A stretch of DNA of 64,000 bases from Diorhabda sublineata. Taxonomy: Eukaryota > Arthropoda > Insecta > Coleoptera > Chrysomelidae. The first letter of the stretch is position 1; each line of letters begins with the position of its first letter. Location of the stretch: assembly GCF_026230105.1 (NCBI RefSeq), contig NW_026614317.1:21780-85779 (forward strand). The letters run 5' to 3'. A program made the position numbers and the translations under genes. The notes beneath the pieces are model-generated. The model saw only the letters and a program-made list of their open reading frames with translations. It did not search any database and was not told the DNA's origin. Shown here in pieces: positions 39,135 to 53,952 of this stretch.

Positions 39135-42100
39135 CGATGTTATTACTATTTCATACAACTTTTATATGTTACACCTCGACAAGTTCTTATATCCTACCGG
39201 CCAGAAGAAAAACTAAACACGGTTTTATAGACACTAGCGCCACCTGCCGGCAAGAAGACAAACTAAACACGGTTTTATAGACACTAGCGCCCTCTGCCGG
39301 CCTGAAGCCACGCTTAACACGGTTTTATACACACTAGCGCCACCTGCCGGCCAGAAGACAAACTAAACACGGTTTTATAGACACTAGCGCCCTCTGCCAG
39401 CCAGACGCCAAACTTGACACGAATTTACAGACACTAGCGCCCTCTGCCGGCCAGAAGACAAACTAAACACGGTTTTATAGACACTAGCGCCCTCTGCCGG
39501 CCAGACGCCAAACTTGACACGAATTTACAGACACTAGCGCCACCTGCCGGCCAGAAGCCACACTTAACACGGTTTTATAGACACTAGCGCCCTCTGCCGG
39601 CCAGGCGCCAAACTTGCACGAATTCACAGACACTAGCGCCACCTGCCTGCCAGAAGCCACACTTAACACGGTTTTATAGACACTAGCGCCCTCTGCCGGC
39701 CAGAAGACAAACTAAACACGGTTTTATAGACACTAGCGCCCTCTGCCGGCCAGGCGCCAAACTTGACACGAATTTACAGACACTAGCGCCCTCTGCCGGC
39801 CAGAAGCCACACTTAACACGGTTTTATAGACACTAGTGCCCTCTACCGGCCAGACGCCAAACTTGACACGAATTTACAGACACTAGCGCCACCTGCCGGC
39901 CAGAAGCCACACTTAACACGGTTTTATAGACACTAGCGCCCTCTGCCGGCCAGGCGCCAAACTTGACACGGTTTTTTTTTTTCGATGTTATTACTATTTC
40001 ATACAACTTTTATATGTTACACCTCGACAAGTTCTTATATCCTACCGGCCAGAAGAAAAACTAAACACGGTTTTATAGACACTAGCGCCACCTGCCGGCA
40101 AGAAGACAAACTAAACACGGTTTTATAGACACTAGCGCCCTCTGCCGGCCTGAAGCCACGCTTAACACGGTTTTATACACACTAGCGCCACCTGCCGGCC
40201 AGAAGGACAAACTAAACACGGTTTTATAGACACTAGCGCCCTCTGCCAGCCAGACGCCAAACTTGACACGAATTTACAGACACTAGCGCCCTCTGCCGGC
40301 CAGAAGACAAACTAAACACGGTTTTATAGACACTAGCGCCCTCTGCCGGCCAGACGCCAAACTTGACACGAATTTACAGACACTAGCGCCACCTGCCGGC
40401 CAGAAGCCACACTTAACACGGTTTTATAGACACTAGCGCCCTCTGCCGGCCAGACGCCAAACTTGACACGAATTTACAGACACTAGCGCCCTCTGCCGGC
40501 CAGAAGCCACACTTAACACGGTTTTATAGACACTAGTGCCCTCTACCGGCCAGACGCCAAACTTGACACGAATTTACAGACACTAGCGCCACCTGCCGGC
40601 CAGAAGCCACACTTAACACGGTTTTATAGACACTAGCGCCCTCTGCCGGCCAGGCGCCAAACTTGACACGGTTTTTTTTTTCGATGTTATTACTATTTCA
40701 TACAACTTTTATATGTTACACCTCGACAAGTTCTTATATCCTACCGGCCAGAAGAAAAACTAAACACGGTTTTATAGACACTAGCGCCACCTGCCGGCAA
40801 GAAGACAAACTAAACACGGTTTTATAGACACTAGCGCCCTCTGCCGGCCTGAAGCCACGCTTAACACGGTTTTATACACACTAGCGCCACCTGCCGGCCA
40901 GAAGACAAACTAAACACGGTTTTATAGACACTAGCGCCCTCTGCCAGCCAGACGCCAAACTTGACACGAATTTACAGACACTAGCGCCCTCTGCCGGCCA
41001 GAAGACAAACTAAACACGGTTTTATAGACACTAGCGCCCTCTGCCGGCCAGACGCCAAACTTGACACGAATTTACAGACACTAGCGCCACCTGCCGGCCA
41101 GAAGCCACACTTAACACGGTTTTATAGACACTAGCGCCCTCTGCCGGCCAGGCGCCAAACTTGCACGAATTCACAGACACTAGCGCCACCTGCCGGCCAG
41201 AAGCCACACTTAACACGGTTTTATAGACACTAGCGCCCTCTGCCGGCCAGAAGACAAACTAAACACGGTTTTATAGACACTAGCGCCCTCTGCCGGCCAG
41301 GCGCCAAACTTGACACGAATTTACAGACACTAGCGCCCTCTGCCGGCCAGAAGCCACACTTAACACGGTTTTATAGACACTAGTGCCCTCTACCGGCCAG
41401 ACGCCAAACTTGACACGAATTTACAGACACTAGCGCCACCTGCCGGCCAGAAGCCACACTTAACACGGTTTTATAGACACTAGCGCCCTCTGCCGGCCAG
41501 GCGCCAAACTTGACACGGTTTTTTTTTTTCGATGTTATTACTATTTCATACAACTTTTATATGTTACACCTCGACAAGTTCTTATATCCTACCGGCCAGA
41601 AGAAAAACTAAACACGGTTTTATAGACACTAGCGCCACCTGCCGGCAAGAAGACAAACTAAACACGGTTTTATAGACACTAGCGCCCTCTGCCGGCCTGA
41701 AGCCACGCTTAACACGGTTTTATACACACTAGCGCCACCTGCCGGCCAGAAGACAAACTAAACACGGTTTTATAGACACTAGCGCCCTCTGCCAGCCAGA
41801 CGCCAAACTTGACACGAATTTACAGACACTAGCGCCCTCTGCCGGCCAGGCGCCAAACTTGACACGGTTTTTTTTTTTCGATGTTATTACTATTTCATAC
41901 AACTTTTATATGTTACACCTCGACAAGTTCTTATATCCTACCGGCCAGAAGAAAAACTAAACACGGTTTTATAGACACTAGCGCCACCTGCCGGCAAGAA
42001 GACAAACTAAACACGGTTTTACAGACACTAGCGCCACCTGCCGGCCTGAAGCCACGCTTAACACGGTTTTATAGACACTAGCGCCCTCTGCCGGCCAGGC

Positions 42101-44822
42101 GCCAAACTTGCACGAATTCACAGACACTAGCGCCACCTGCCGGCCAGAAGCCACACTTAACACGGTTTTATAGACACTAGCGCCCTCTGCCGGCCAGAAG
42201 ACAAACTAAACACGGTTTTATAGACACTAGCGCCCTCTGCCGGCCAGGCGCCAAACTTGACACGAATTTACAGACACTAGCGCCCTCTGCCGGCCAGAAG
42301 CCACACTTAACACGGTTTTATAGACACTAGTGCCCTCTACCGGCCAGACGCCAAACTTGACACGAATTTACAGACACTAGCGCCCTCTGCCGGCCAGGCG
42401 CCAAACTTGACACGGTTTTTTTTTTTCGATGTTATTACTATTTCATACAACTTTTATATGTTACACCTCGACAAGTTCTTATATCCTACCGGCCAGAAGA
42501 AAAACTAAACACGGTTTTATAGACACTAGCGCTACCTGCCGGCAAGAAGACAAACTAAACACGGTTTTATAGACACTAGCGCCCTCTGCCGGCCTGAAGC
42601 CACGCTTAACACGGTTTTATACACACTAGCGCCACCTGCCGGCCAGAAGACAAACTAAACACGGTTTTATAGACACTAGCGCCCTCTGCCAGCCAGACGC
42701 CAAACTTGACACGAATTTACAGACACTAGCGCCCTCTGCCGGCCAGAAGACAAACTAAACACGGTTTTATAGACACTAGCGCCCTCTGCCGGCCAGACGC
42801 CAAACTTGACACGAATTTACAGACACTAGCGCCACCTGCCGGCCAGAAGCCACACTTAACACGGTTTTATAGACACTAGCGCCCTCTGCCGGCCAGAAGA
42901 CAAACTAAACACGGTTTTATAGACACTAGCGCCCTCTGCCGGCCAGGCGCCAAACTTGACACGAATTTACAGACACTAGCGCCACCTGCCGGCCAGAAGC
43001 CACACTTAACACGGTTTTATAGACACTAGCGCCCTCTGCCGGCCAGGCGCCAAACTTGACACGAATTTACAGACACTAGCGCCCTCTGCCGGCCAGAAGC
43101 CACACTTAACACGGTTTTATAGACACTAGTGCCCTCTACCGGCCAGAAGACAAACTAAACACGGTTTTATAGACACTAGCGCCACCTGCCGGCCAGAAGC
43201 CACACTTAACACGGTTTTATAGACACTAGCGCCCTCTGCCGGCCAGGCGCCAAACTTGACACGGTTTTTTTTTTTCGATGTTATTACTATTTCATACAAC
43301 TTTTATATGTTACACCTCGACAAGTTCTTATATCCTACCGGCCAGAAGAAAAACTAAACACGGTTTTATAGACACTAGCGCTACCTGCCGGCAAGAAGAC
43401 AAACTAAACACGGTTTTATAGACACTAGCGCCCTCTGCCGGCCTGAAGCCACGCTTAACACGGTTTTATACACACTAGCGCCACCTGCCGGCCAGAAGAC
43501 AAACTAAACACGGTTTTATAGACACTAGCGCCCTCTGCCAGCCAGACGCCAAACTTGACACGAATTTACAGACACTAGCGCCCTCTGCCGGCCAGAAGAC
43601 AAACAAAACACGGTTTTATAGACACTAGCGCCCTCTGCCGGCCAGACGCCAAACTTGACACGAATTTACAGACACTAGCGCCACCTGCCGGCCAGAAGCC
43701 ACACTTAACACGGTTTTATAGACACTAGCGCCCTCTGCCGGCCAGAAGACAAACTAAACACGGTTTTATAGACACTAGCGCCCTCTGCCGGCCAGGCGCC
43801 AAACTTGACACGAATTTACAGACACTAGCGCCACCTGCCGGCCAGAAGCCACACTTAACACGGTTTTATAGACACTAGCGCCCTCTGCCGGCCAGGCGCC
43901 AAACTTGACACGAATTTACAGACACTAGCGCCCTCTGCCGGCCAGAAGCCACACTTAACACGGTTTTATAGACACTAGTGCCCTCTACCGGCCAGACGCC
44001 AAACTTGACACGAATTTACAGACACTAGCGCCACCTGCCGGCCAGAAGCCACACTTAACACGGTTTTATAGACACTAGCGCCCTCTGCCGGCCAGGCGCC
44101 AAACTTGACACGGTTTTTTTTTTTCGATGTTATTACTATTTCATACAACTTTTATATGTTACACCTCGACAAGTTCTTATATCCTACCGGCCAGAAGAAA
44201 AACTAAACACGGTTTTATAGACACTAGCGCCACCTGCCGGCAAGAAGACAAACTAAACACGGTTTTATAGACACTAGCGCCCTCTGCCGGCCTGAAGCCA
44301 CGCTTAACACGGTTTTATACACACTAGCGCCACCTGCCGGCCAGAAGACAAACTAAACACGGTTTTATAGACACTAGCGCCCTCTGCCAGCCAGACGCCA
44401 AACTTGACACGAATTTACAGACACTAGCGCCCTCTGCCGGCCAGAAGACAAACTAAACACGGTTTTATAGACACTAGCGCCCTCTGCCGGCCAGACGCCA
44501 AACTTGACACGAATTTACAGACACTAGCGCCACCTGCCGGCCAGAAGCCACACTTAACACGGTTTTATAGACACTAGCGCCCTCTGCCGGCCAGACGCCA
44601 AACTTGACACGAATTTACAGACACTAGCGCCCTCTGCCGGCCAGAAGCCACACTTAACACGGTTTTATAGACACTAGTGCCCTCTACCGGCCAGACGCCA
44701 AACTTGACACGAATTTACAGACACTAGCGCCACCTGCCGGCCAGAAGCCACACTTAACACGGTTTTATAGACACTAGCGCCCTCTGCCGGCCAGGCGCCA
44801 AACTTGACACGGTTTTTTTTTT
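39135..44822 (+). repeat. Edited cycle A* - B - A - 349 - 548 - D - D - B
   Basis: Units start at 39135 (A*, CCTGCC at 39648), 39983 (B), 40682 (A, preceded by T10), 41530 (349), 41879 (548), 42427 (D), 43276 (D) and 44125 (B, ending in T10). The 349-bp unit is the shortest in the window, with five monomers plus the AT-rich element. Both D units carry GCGCTACC (42533, 43382). The first D also has its monomer after CACTAGTG replaced by one with the GAAGACAAACTA tail (about 43141-43190). The second D has CAAACAAAACACGG at 43605. The B at 39983 has one extra G (AAGGACAAAC near 40205), which cancels the T10 shortening and gives 699. Confidence 0.87.
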
Positions 44823-47800
44823 CGATGTTATTACTATTTCATACAACTTTTATATGTTACACCTCGACAAGTTCTTATATCCTACCGGCCAGAAGAAAAA
44901 CTAAACACGGTTTTATAGACACTAGCGCCACCTGCCGGCAAGAAGACAAACTAAACACGGTTTTATAGACACTAGCGCCCTCTGCCGGCCTGAAGCCACG
45001 CTTAACACGGTTTTATACACACTAGCGCCACCTGCCGGCCAGAAGACAAACTAAACACGGTTTTATAGACACTAGCGCCCTCTGCCAGCCAGACGCCAAA
45101 CTTGACACGAATTTACAGACACTAGCGCCCTCTGCCGGCCAGAAGACAAACTAAACACGGTTTTATAGACACTAGCGCCCTCTGCCGGCCAGACGCCAAA
45201 CTTGACACGAATTTACAGACACTAGCGCCACCTGCCGGCCAGAAGCCACACTTAACACGGTTTTATAGACACTAGCGCCCTCTGCCGGCCAGGCGCCAAA
45301 CTTGCACGAATTCACAGACACTAGCGCCACCTGCCTGCCAGAAGCCACACTTAACACGGTTTTATAGACACTAGCGCCCTCTGCCGGCCAGAAGACAAAC
45401 TAAACACGGTTTTATAGACACTAGCGCCCTCTGCCGGCCAGGCGCCAAACTTGACACGAATTTACAGACACTAGCGCCCTCTGCCGGCCAGAAGCCACAC
45501 TTAACACGGTTTTATAGACACTAGTGCCCTCTACCGGCCAGACGCCAAACTTGACACGAATTTACAGACACTAGCGCCACCTGCCGGCCAGAAGCCACAC
45601 TTAACACGGTTTTATAGACACTAGCGCCCTCTGCCGGCCAGGCGCCAAACTTGACACGGTTTTTTTTTTTCCATGTTATTACTATTTCATACAACTTTTA
45701 TATGTTACACCTCGACAAGTTCTTATATCCTACCGGCCAGAAGAAAAACTAAACACGGTTTTATAGACACTAGCGCCACCTGCCGGCAAGAAGACAAACT
45801 AAACACGGTTTTATAGACACTAGCGCCCTCTGCCGGCCTGAAGCCACGCTTAACACGGTTTTATACACACTAGCGCCACCTGCCGGCCAGAAGACAAACT
45901 AAACACGGTTTTATAGACACTAGCGCCCTCTGCCAGCCAGACGCCAAACTTGACACGAATTTACAGACACTAGCGCCCTCTGCCGGCCAGAAGACAAACT
46001 AAACACGGTTTTATAGACACTAGCGCCCTCTGCCGGCCAGACGCCAAACTTGACACGAATTTACAGACACTAGCGCCACCTGCCGGCCAGAAGCCACACT
46101 TAACACGGTTTTATAGACACTAGCGCCCTCTGCCGGCCAGACGCCAAACTTGACACGAATTTACAGACACTAGCGCCCTCTGCCGGCCAGAAGCCACACT
46201 TAACACGGTTTTATAGACACTAGTGCCCTCTACCGGCCAGACGCCAAACTTGACACGAATTTACAGACACTAGCGCCACCTGCCGGCCAGAAGCCACACT
46301 TAACACGGTTTTATAGACACTAGCGCCCTCTGCCGGCCAGGCGCCAAACTTGACACGGTTTTTTTTTTTCGATGTTATTACTATTTCATACAACTTTTAT
46401 ATGTTACACCTCGACAAGTTCTTATATCCTACCGGCCAGAAGAAAAACTAAACACGGTTTTATAGACACTAGCGCCACCTGCCGGCAAGAAGACAAACTA
46501 AACACGGTTTTATAGACACTAGCGCCCTCTGCCGGCCTGAAGCCACGCTTAACACGGTTTTATACACACTAGCGCCACCTGCCGGCCAGAAGACAAACTA
46601 AACACGGTTTTATAGACACTAGCGCCCTCTGCCAGCCAGACGCCAAACTTGACACGAATTTACAGACACTAGCGCCCTCTGCCGGCCAGAAGACAAACTA
46701 AACACGGTTTTATAGACACTAGCGCCCTCTGCCGGCCAGACGCCAAACTTGACACGAATTTACAGACACTAGCGCCACCTGCCGGCCAGAAGCCACACTT
46801 AACACGGTTTTATAGACACTAGCGCCCTCTGCCGGCCAGGCGCCAAACTTGCACGAATTCACAGACACTAGCGCCACCTGCCGGCCAGAAGCCACACTTA
46901 ACACGGTTTTATAGACACTAGCGCCCTCTGCCGGCCAGAAGACAAACTAAACACGGTTTTATAGACACTAGCGCCCTCTGCCGGCCAGGCGCCAAACTTG
47001 ACACGAATTTACAGACACTAGCGCCCTCTGCCGGCCAGAAGCCACACTTAACACGGTTTTATAGACACTAGTGCCCTCTACCGGCCAGACGCCAAACTTG
47101 ACACGAATTTACAGACACTAGCGCCACCTGCCGGCCAGAAGCCACACTTAACACGGTTTTATAGACACTAGCGCCCTCTGCCGGCCAGGCGCCAAACTTG
47201 ACACGGTTTTTTTTTTTCGATGTTATTACTATTTCATACAACTTTTATATGTTACACCTCGACAAGTTCTTATATCCTACCGGCCAGAAGAAAAACTAAA
47301 CACGGTTTTATAGACACTAGCGCCACCTGCCGGCAAGAAGACAAACTAAACACGGTTTTATAGACACTAGCGCCCTCTGCCGGCCTGAAGCCACGCTTAA
47401 CACGGTTTTATAGACACTAGCGCCCTCTGCCGGCCAGGCGCCAAACTTGCACGAATTCACAGACACTAGCGCCACCTGCCGGCCAGAAGCCACACTTAAC
47501 ACGGTTTTATAGACACTAGCGCCCTCTGCCGGCCAGAAGACAAACTAAACACGGTTTTATAGACACTAGCGCCCTCTGCCGGCCAGGCGCCAAACTTGAC
47601 ACGAATTTACAGACACTAGCGCCCTCTGCCGGCCAGAAGCCACACTTAACACGGTTTTATAGACACTAGTGCCCTCTACCGGCCAGACGCCAAACTTGAC
47701 ACGAATTTACAGACACTAGCGCCCTCTGCCGGCCAGGCGCCAAACTTGACACGGTTTTTTTTTTTCGATGTTATTACTATTTCATACAACTTTTATATGT

Positions 47801-49312
47801 TACACCTCGACAAGTTCTTATATCCTACCGGCCAGAAGAAAAACTAAACACGGTTTTATAGACACTAGCGCTACCTGCCGGCAAGAAGACAAACTAAACA
47901 CGGTTTTATAGACACTAGCGCCCTCTGCCGGCCTGAAGCCACGCTTAACACGGTTTTATACACACTAGCGCCACCTGCCGGCCAGAAGACAAACTAAACA
48001 CGGTTTTATAGACACTAGCGCCCTCTGCCAGCCAGACGCCAAACTTGACACGAATTTACAGACACTAGCGCCCTCTGCCGGCCAGAAGACAAACTAAACA
48101 CGGTTTTATAGACACTAGCGCCCTCTGCCGGCCAGACGCCAAACTTGACACGAATTTACAGACACTAGCGCCACCTGCCGGCCAGAAGCCACACTTAACA
48201 CGGTTTTATAGACACTAGCGCCCTCTGCCGGCCAGAAGACAAACTAAACACGGTTTTATAGACACTAGCGCCCTCTGCCGGCCAGGCGCCAAACTTGACA
48301 CGAATTTACAGACACTAGCGCCACCTGCCGGCCAGAAGCCACACTTAACACGGTTTTATAGACACTAGCGCCCTCTGCCGGCCAGGCGCCAAACTTGACA
48401 CGAATTTACAGACACTAGCGCCCTCTGCCGGCCAGAAGCCACACTTAACACGGTTTTATAGACACTAGTGCCCTCTACCGGCCAGACGCCAAACTTGACA
48501 CGAATTTACAGACACTAGCGCCACCTGCCGGCCAGAAGCCACACTTAACACGGTTTTATAGACACTAGCGCCCTCTGCCGGCCAGGCGCCAAACTTGACA
48601 CGGTTTTTTTTTTTCGATGTTATTACTATTTCATACAACTTTTATATGTTACACCTCGACAAGTTCTTATATCCTACCGGCCAGAAGAAAAACTAAACAC
48701 GGTTTTATAGACACTAGCGCCACCTGCCGGCAAGAAGACAAACTAAACACGGTTTTATAGACACTAGCGCCCTCTGCCGGCCTGAAGCCACGCTTAACAC
48801 GGTTTTATACACACTAGCGCCACCTGCCGGCCAGAAGACAAACTAAACACGGTTTTATAGACACTAGCGCCCTCTGCCAGCCAGACGCCAAACTTGACAC
48901 GAATTTACAGACACTAGCGCCCTCTGCCGGCCAGAAGACAAACTAAACACGGTTTTATAGACACTAGCGCCCTCTGCCGGCCAGACGCCAAACTTGACAC
49001 GAATTTACAGACACTAGCGCCACCTGCCGGCCAGAAGCCACACTTAACACGGTTTTATAGACACTAGCGCCCTCTGCCGGCCAGACGCCAAACTTGACAC
49101 GAATTTACAGACACTAGCGCCCTCTGCCGGCCAGAAGCCACACTTAACACGGTTTTATAGACACTAGTGCCCTCTACCGGCCAGACGCCAAACTTGACAC
49201 GAATTTACAGACACTAGCGCCACCTGCCGGCCAGAAGCCACACTTAACACGGTTTTATAGACACTAGCGCCCTCTGCCGGCCAGGCGCCAAACTTGACAC
49301 GGTTTTTTTTTT
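44823..49312 (+). repeat. Edited cycle A* - B - A - 548 - D - B
   Basis: Units start at 44823 (A*, CCTGCC at 45336), 45671 (B, whose AT-rich block uniquely begins CCATG instead of CGATG), 46370 (A), 47218 (548), 47766 (D with GCGCTACC at 47872) and 48615 (B, ending in T10). The 548-bp unit has the same two internal deletions as the one at 41879, so it stands where B-A-C would be in the complete cycle. Confidence 0.88.
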
Positions 49313-52300
49313 CGATGTTATTACTATTTCATACAACTTTTATATGTTACACCTCGACAAGTTCTTATATCCTACCGGCCAGAAGAAAAACTAAACACGG
49401 TTTTATAGACACTAGCGCCACCTGCCGGCAAGAAGACAAACTAAACACGGTTTTATAGACACTAGCGCCCTCTGCCGGCCTGAAGCCACGCTTAACACGG
49501 TTTTATACACACTAGCGCCACCTGCCGGCCAGAAGACAAACTAAACACGGTTTTATAGACACTAGCGCCCTCTGCCAGCCAGACGCCAAACTTGACACGA
49601 ATTTACAGACACTAGCGCCCTCTGCCGGCCAGAAGACAAACTAAACACGGTTTTATAGACACTAGCGCCCTCTGCCGGCCAGACGCCAAACTTGACACGA
49701 ATTTACAGACACTAGCGCCACCTGCCGGCCAGAAGCCACACTTAACACGGTTTTATAGACACTAGCGCCCTCTGCCGGCCAGGCGCCAAACTTGCACGAA
49801 TTCACAGACACTAGCGCCACCTGCCTGCCAGAAGCCACACTTAACACGGTTTTATAGACACTAGCGCCCTCTGCCGGCCAGAAGACAAACTAAACACGGT
49901 TTTATAGACACTAGCGCCCTCTGCCGGCCAGGCGCCAAACTTGACACGAATTTACAGACACTAGCGCCCTCTGCCGGCCAGAAGCCACACTTAACACGGT
50001 TTTATAGACACTAGTGCCCTCTACCGGCCAGACGCCAAACTTGACACGAATTTACAGACACTAGCGCCACCTGCCGGCCAGAAGCCACACTTAACACGGT
50101 TTTATAGACACTAGCGCCCTCTGCCGGCCAGGCGCCAAACTTGACACGGTTTTTTTTTTTCGATGTTATTACTATTTCATACAACTTTTATATGTTACAC
50201 CTCGACAAGTTCTTATATCCTACCGGCCAGAAGAAAAACTAAACACGGTTTTATAGACACTAGCGCCACCTGCCGGCAAGAAGACAAACTAAACACGGTT
50301 TTATAGACACTAGCGCCCTCTGCCGGCCTGAAGCCACGCTTAACACGGTTTTATACACACTAGCGCCACCTGCCGGCCAGAAGACAAACTAAACACGGTT
50401 TTATAGACACTAGCGCCCTCTGCCAGCCAGACGCCAAACTTGACACGAATTTACAGACACTAGCGCCCTCTGCCGGCCAGAAGACAAACTAAACACGGTT
50501 TTATAGACACTAGCGCCCTCTGCCGGCCAGACGCCAAACTTGACACGAATTTACAGACACTAGCGCCACCTGCCGGCCAGAAGCCACACTTAACACGGTT
50601 TTATAGACACTAGCGCCCTCTGCCGGCCAGACGCCAAACTTGACACGAATTTACAGACACTAGCGCCCTCTGCCGGCCAGAAGCCACACTTAACACGGTT
50701 TTATAGACACTAGTGCCCTCTACCGGCCAGACGCCAAACTTGACACGAATTTACAGACACTAGCGCCACCTGCCGGCCAGAAGCCACACTTAACACGGTT
50801 TTATAGTCACTAGCGCCCTCTGCCGGCCAGGCGCCAAACTTGACACGGTTTTTTTTTTTCGATGTTATTACTATTTCATACAACTTTTATATGTTACACC
50901 TCGACAAGTTCTTATATCCTACCGGCCAGAAGAAAAACTAAACACGGTTTTATAGACACTAGCGCCACCTGCCGGCAAGAAGACAAACTAAACACGGTTT
51001 TATAGACACTAGCGCCCTCTGCCGGCCTGAAGCCACGCTTAACACGGTTTTATACACACTAGCGCCACCTGCCGGCCAGAAGACAAACTAAACACGGTTT
51101 TATAGACACTAGCGCCCTCTGCCAGCCAGACGCCAAACTTGACACGAATTTACAGACACTAGCGCCCTCTGCCGGCCAGAAGACAAACTAAACACGGTTT
51201 TATAGACACTAGCGCCCTCTGCCGGCCAGACGCCAAACTTGACACGAATTTACAGACACTAGCGCCACCTGCCGGCCAGAAGCCACACTTAACACGGTTT
51301 TATAGACACTAGCGCCCTCTGCCGGCCAGGCGCCAAACTTGCACGAATTCACAGACACTAGCGCCACCTGCCGGCCAGAAGCCACACTTAACACGGTTTT
51401 ATAGACACTAGCGCCCTCTGCCGGCCAGAAGACAAACTAAACACGGTTTTATAGACACTAGCGCCCTCTGCCGGCCAGGCGCCAAACTTGACACGAATTT
51501 ACAGACACTAGCGCCCTCTGCCGGCCAGAAGCCACACTTAACACGGTTTTATAGACACTAGTGCCCTCTACCGGCCAGACGCCAAACTTGACACGAATTT
51601 ACAGACACTAGCGCCACCTGCCGGCCAGAAGCCACACTTAACACGGTTTTATAGACACTAGCGCCCTCTGCCGGCCAGGCGCCAAACTTGACACGGTTTT
51701 TTTTTTTCGATGTTATTACTATTTCATACAACTTTTATATGTTACACCTCGACAAGTTCTTATATCCTACCGGCCAGAAGAAAAACTAAACACGGTTTTA
51801 TAGACACTAGCGCCACCTGCCGGCAAGAAGACAAACTAAACACGGTTTTATAGACACTAGCGCCCTCTGCCGGCCTGAAGCCACGCTTAACACGGTTTTA
51901 TACACACTAGCGCCACCTGCCGGCCAGAAGACAAACTAAACACGGTTTTATAGACACTAGCGCCCTCTGCCAGCCAGACGCCAAACTTGACACGAATTTA
52001 CAGACACTAGCGCCCTCTGCCGGCCAGAAGACAAACTAAACACGGTTTTATAGACACTAGCGCCCTCTGCCGGCCAGACGCCAAACTTGACACGAATTTA
52101 CAGACACTAGCGCCACCTGCCGGCCAGAAGCCACACTTAACACGGTTTTATAGACACTAGCGCCCTCTGCCGGCCAGACGCCAAACTTGACACGAATTTA
52201 CAGACACTAGCGCCCTCTGCCGGCCAGAAGCCACACTTAACACGGTTTTATAGACACTAGTGCCCTCTACCGGCCAGACGCCAAACTTGACACGAATTTA

Positions 52301-53952
52301 CAGACACTAGCGCCACCTGCCGGCCAGAAGCCACACTTAACACGGTTTTATAGACACTAGCGCCCTCTGCCGGCCAGGCGCCAAACTTGACACGGTTTTT
52401 TTTTTTCGATGTTATTACTATTTCATACAACTTTTATATGTTACACCTCGACAAGTTCTTATATCCTACCGGCCAGAAGAAAAACTAAACACGGTTTTAT
52501 AGACACTAGCGCCACCTGCCGGCAAGAAGACAAACTAAACACGGTTTTATAGACACTAGCGCCCTCTGCCGGCCTGAAGCCACGCTTAACACGGTTTTAT
52601 ACACACTAGCGCCACCTGCCGGCCAGAAGACAAACTAAACACGGTTTTATAGACACTAGCGCCCTCTGCCAGCCAGACGCCAAACTTGACACGAATTTAC
52701 AGACACTAGCGCCCTCTGCCGGCCAGAAGACAAACTAAACACGGTTTTATAGACACTAGCGCCCTCTGCCGGCCAGACGCCAAACTTGACACGAATTTAC
52801 AGACACTAGCGCCACCTGCCGGCCAGAAGCCACACTTAACACGGTTTTATAGACACTAGCGCCCTCTGCCGGCCAGGCGCCAAACTTGCACGAATTCACA
52901 GACACTAGCGCCACCTGCCGGCCAGAAGCCACACTTAACACGGTTTTATAGACACTAGCGCCCTCTGCCGGCCAGAAGACAAACTAAACACGGTTTTATA
53001 GACACTAGCGCCCTCTGCCGGCCAGGCGCCAAACTTGACACGAATTTACAGACACTAGCGCCCTCTGCCGGCCAGAAGCCACACTTAACACGGTTTTATA
53101 GACACTAGTGCCCTCTACCGGCCAGACGCCAAACTTGACACGAATTTACAGACACTAGCGCCACCTGCCGGCCAGAAGCCACACTTAACACGGTTTTATA
53201 GACACTAGCGCCCTCTGCCGGCCAGGCGCCAAACTTGACACGGTTTTTTTTTTTCGATGTTATTACTATTTCATACAACTTTTATATGTTACACCTCGAC
53301 AAGTTCTTATATCCTACCGGCCAGAAGAAAAACTAAACACGGTTTTATAGACACTAGCGCCACCTGCCGGCAAGAAGACAAACTAAACACGGTTTTATAG
53401 ACACTAGCGCCCTCTGCCGGCCTGAAGCCACGCTTAACACGGTTTTATACACACTAGCGCCACCTGCCGGCCAGAAGACAAACTAAACACGGTTTTATAG
53501 ACACTAGCGCCCTCTGCCAGCCAGACGCCAAACTTGACACGAATTTACAGACACTAGCGCCCTCTGCCGGCCAGAAGACAAACTAAACACGGTTTTATAG
53601 ACACTAGCGCCCTCTGCCGGCCAGACGCCAAACTTGACACGAATTTACAGACACTAGCGCCACCTGCCGGCCAGAAGCCACACTTAACACGGTTTTATAG
53701 ACACTAGCGCCCTCTGCCGGCCAGGCGCCAAACTTGCACGAATTCACAGACACTAGCGCCACCTGCCGGCCAGAAGCCACACTTAACACGGTTTTATAGA
53801 CACTAGCGCCCTCTGCCGGCCAGAAGACAAACTAAACACGGTTTTATAGACACTAGCGCCACCTGCCGGCCAGAAGCCACACTTAACACGGTTTTATAGA
53901 CACTAGCGCCCTCTGCCGGCCAGGCGCCAAACTTGACACGGTTTTTTTTTTT
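49313..53952 (+). repeat. Cycle start A* - B - A - B - A - C
   Basis: Units start at 49313 (A*, CCTGCC at 49826), 50161 (B), 50860 (A), 51708 (B), 52407 (A) and 53255 (C). The order follows the complete cycle and continues with D at 53953, but the cycle then leaves the standard order and enters the duplicated E-containing segment instead of B. A private change, ATAGTCAC, lies at 50807. Confidence 0.9.

Noticed and set aside
41881..42081. Plus-strand 66-codon open frame
   Set aside because: It starts at the ATG in CGATGTT of an AT-rich block and stays open only because the 548-bp unit is rearranged. The same sequence elsewhere has stops, so it is a chance frame.
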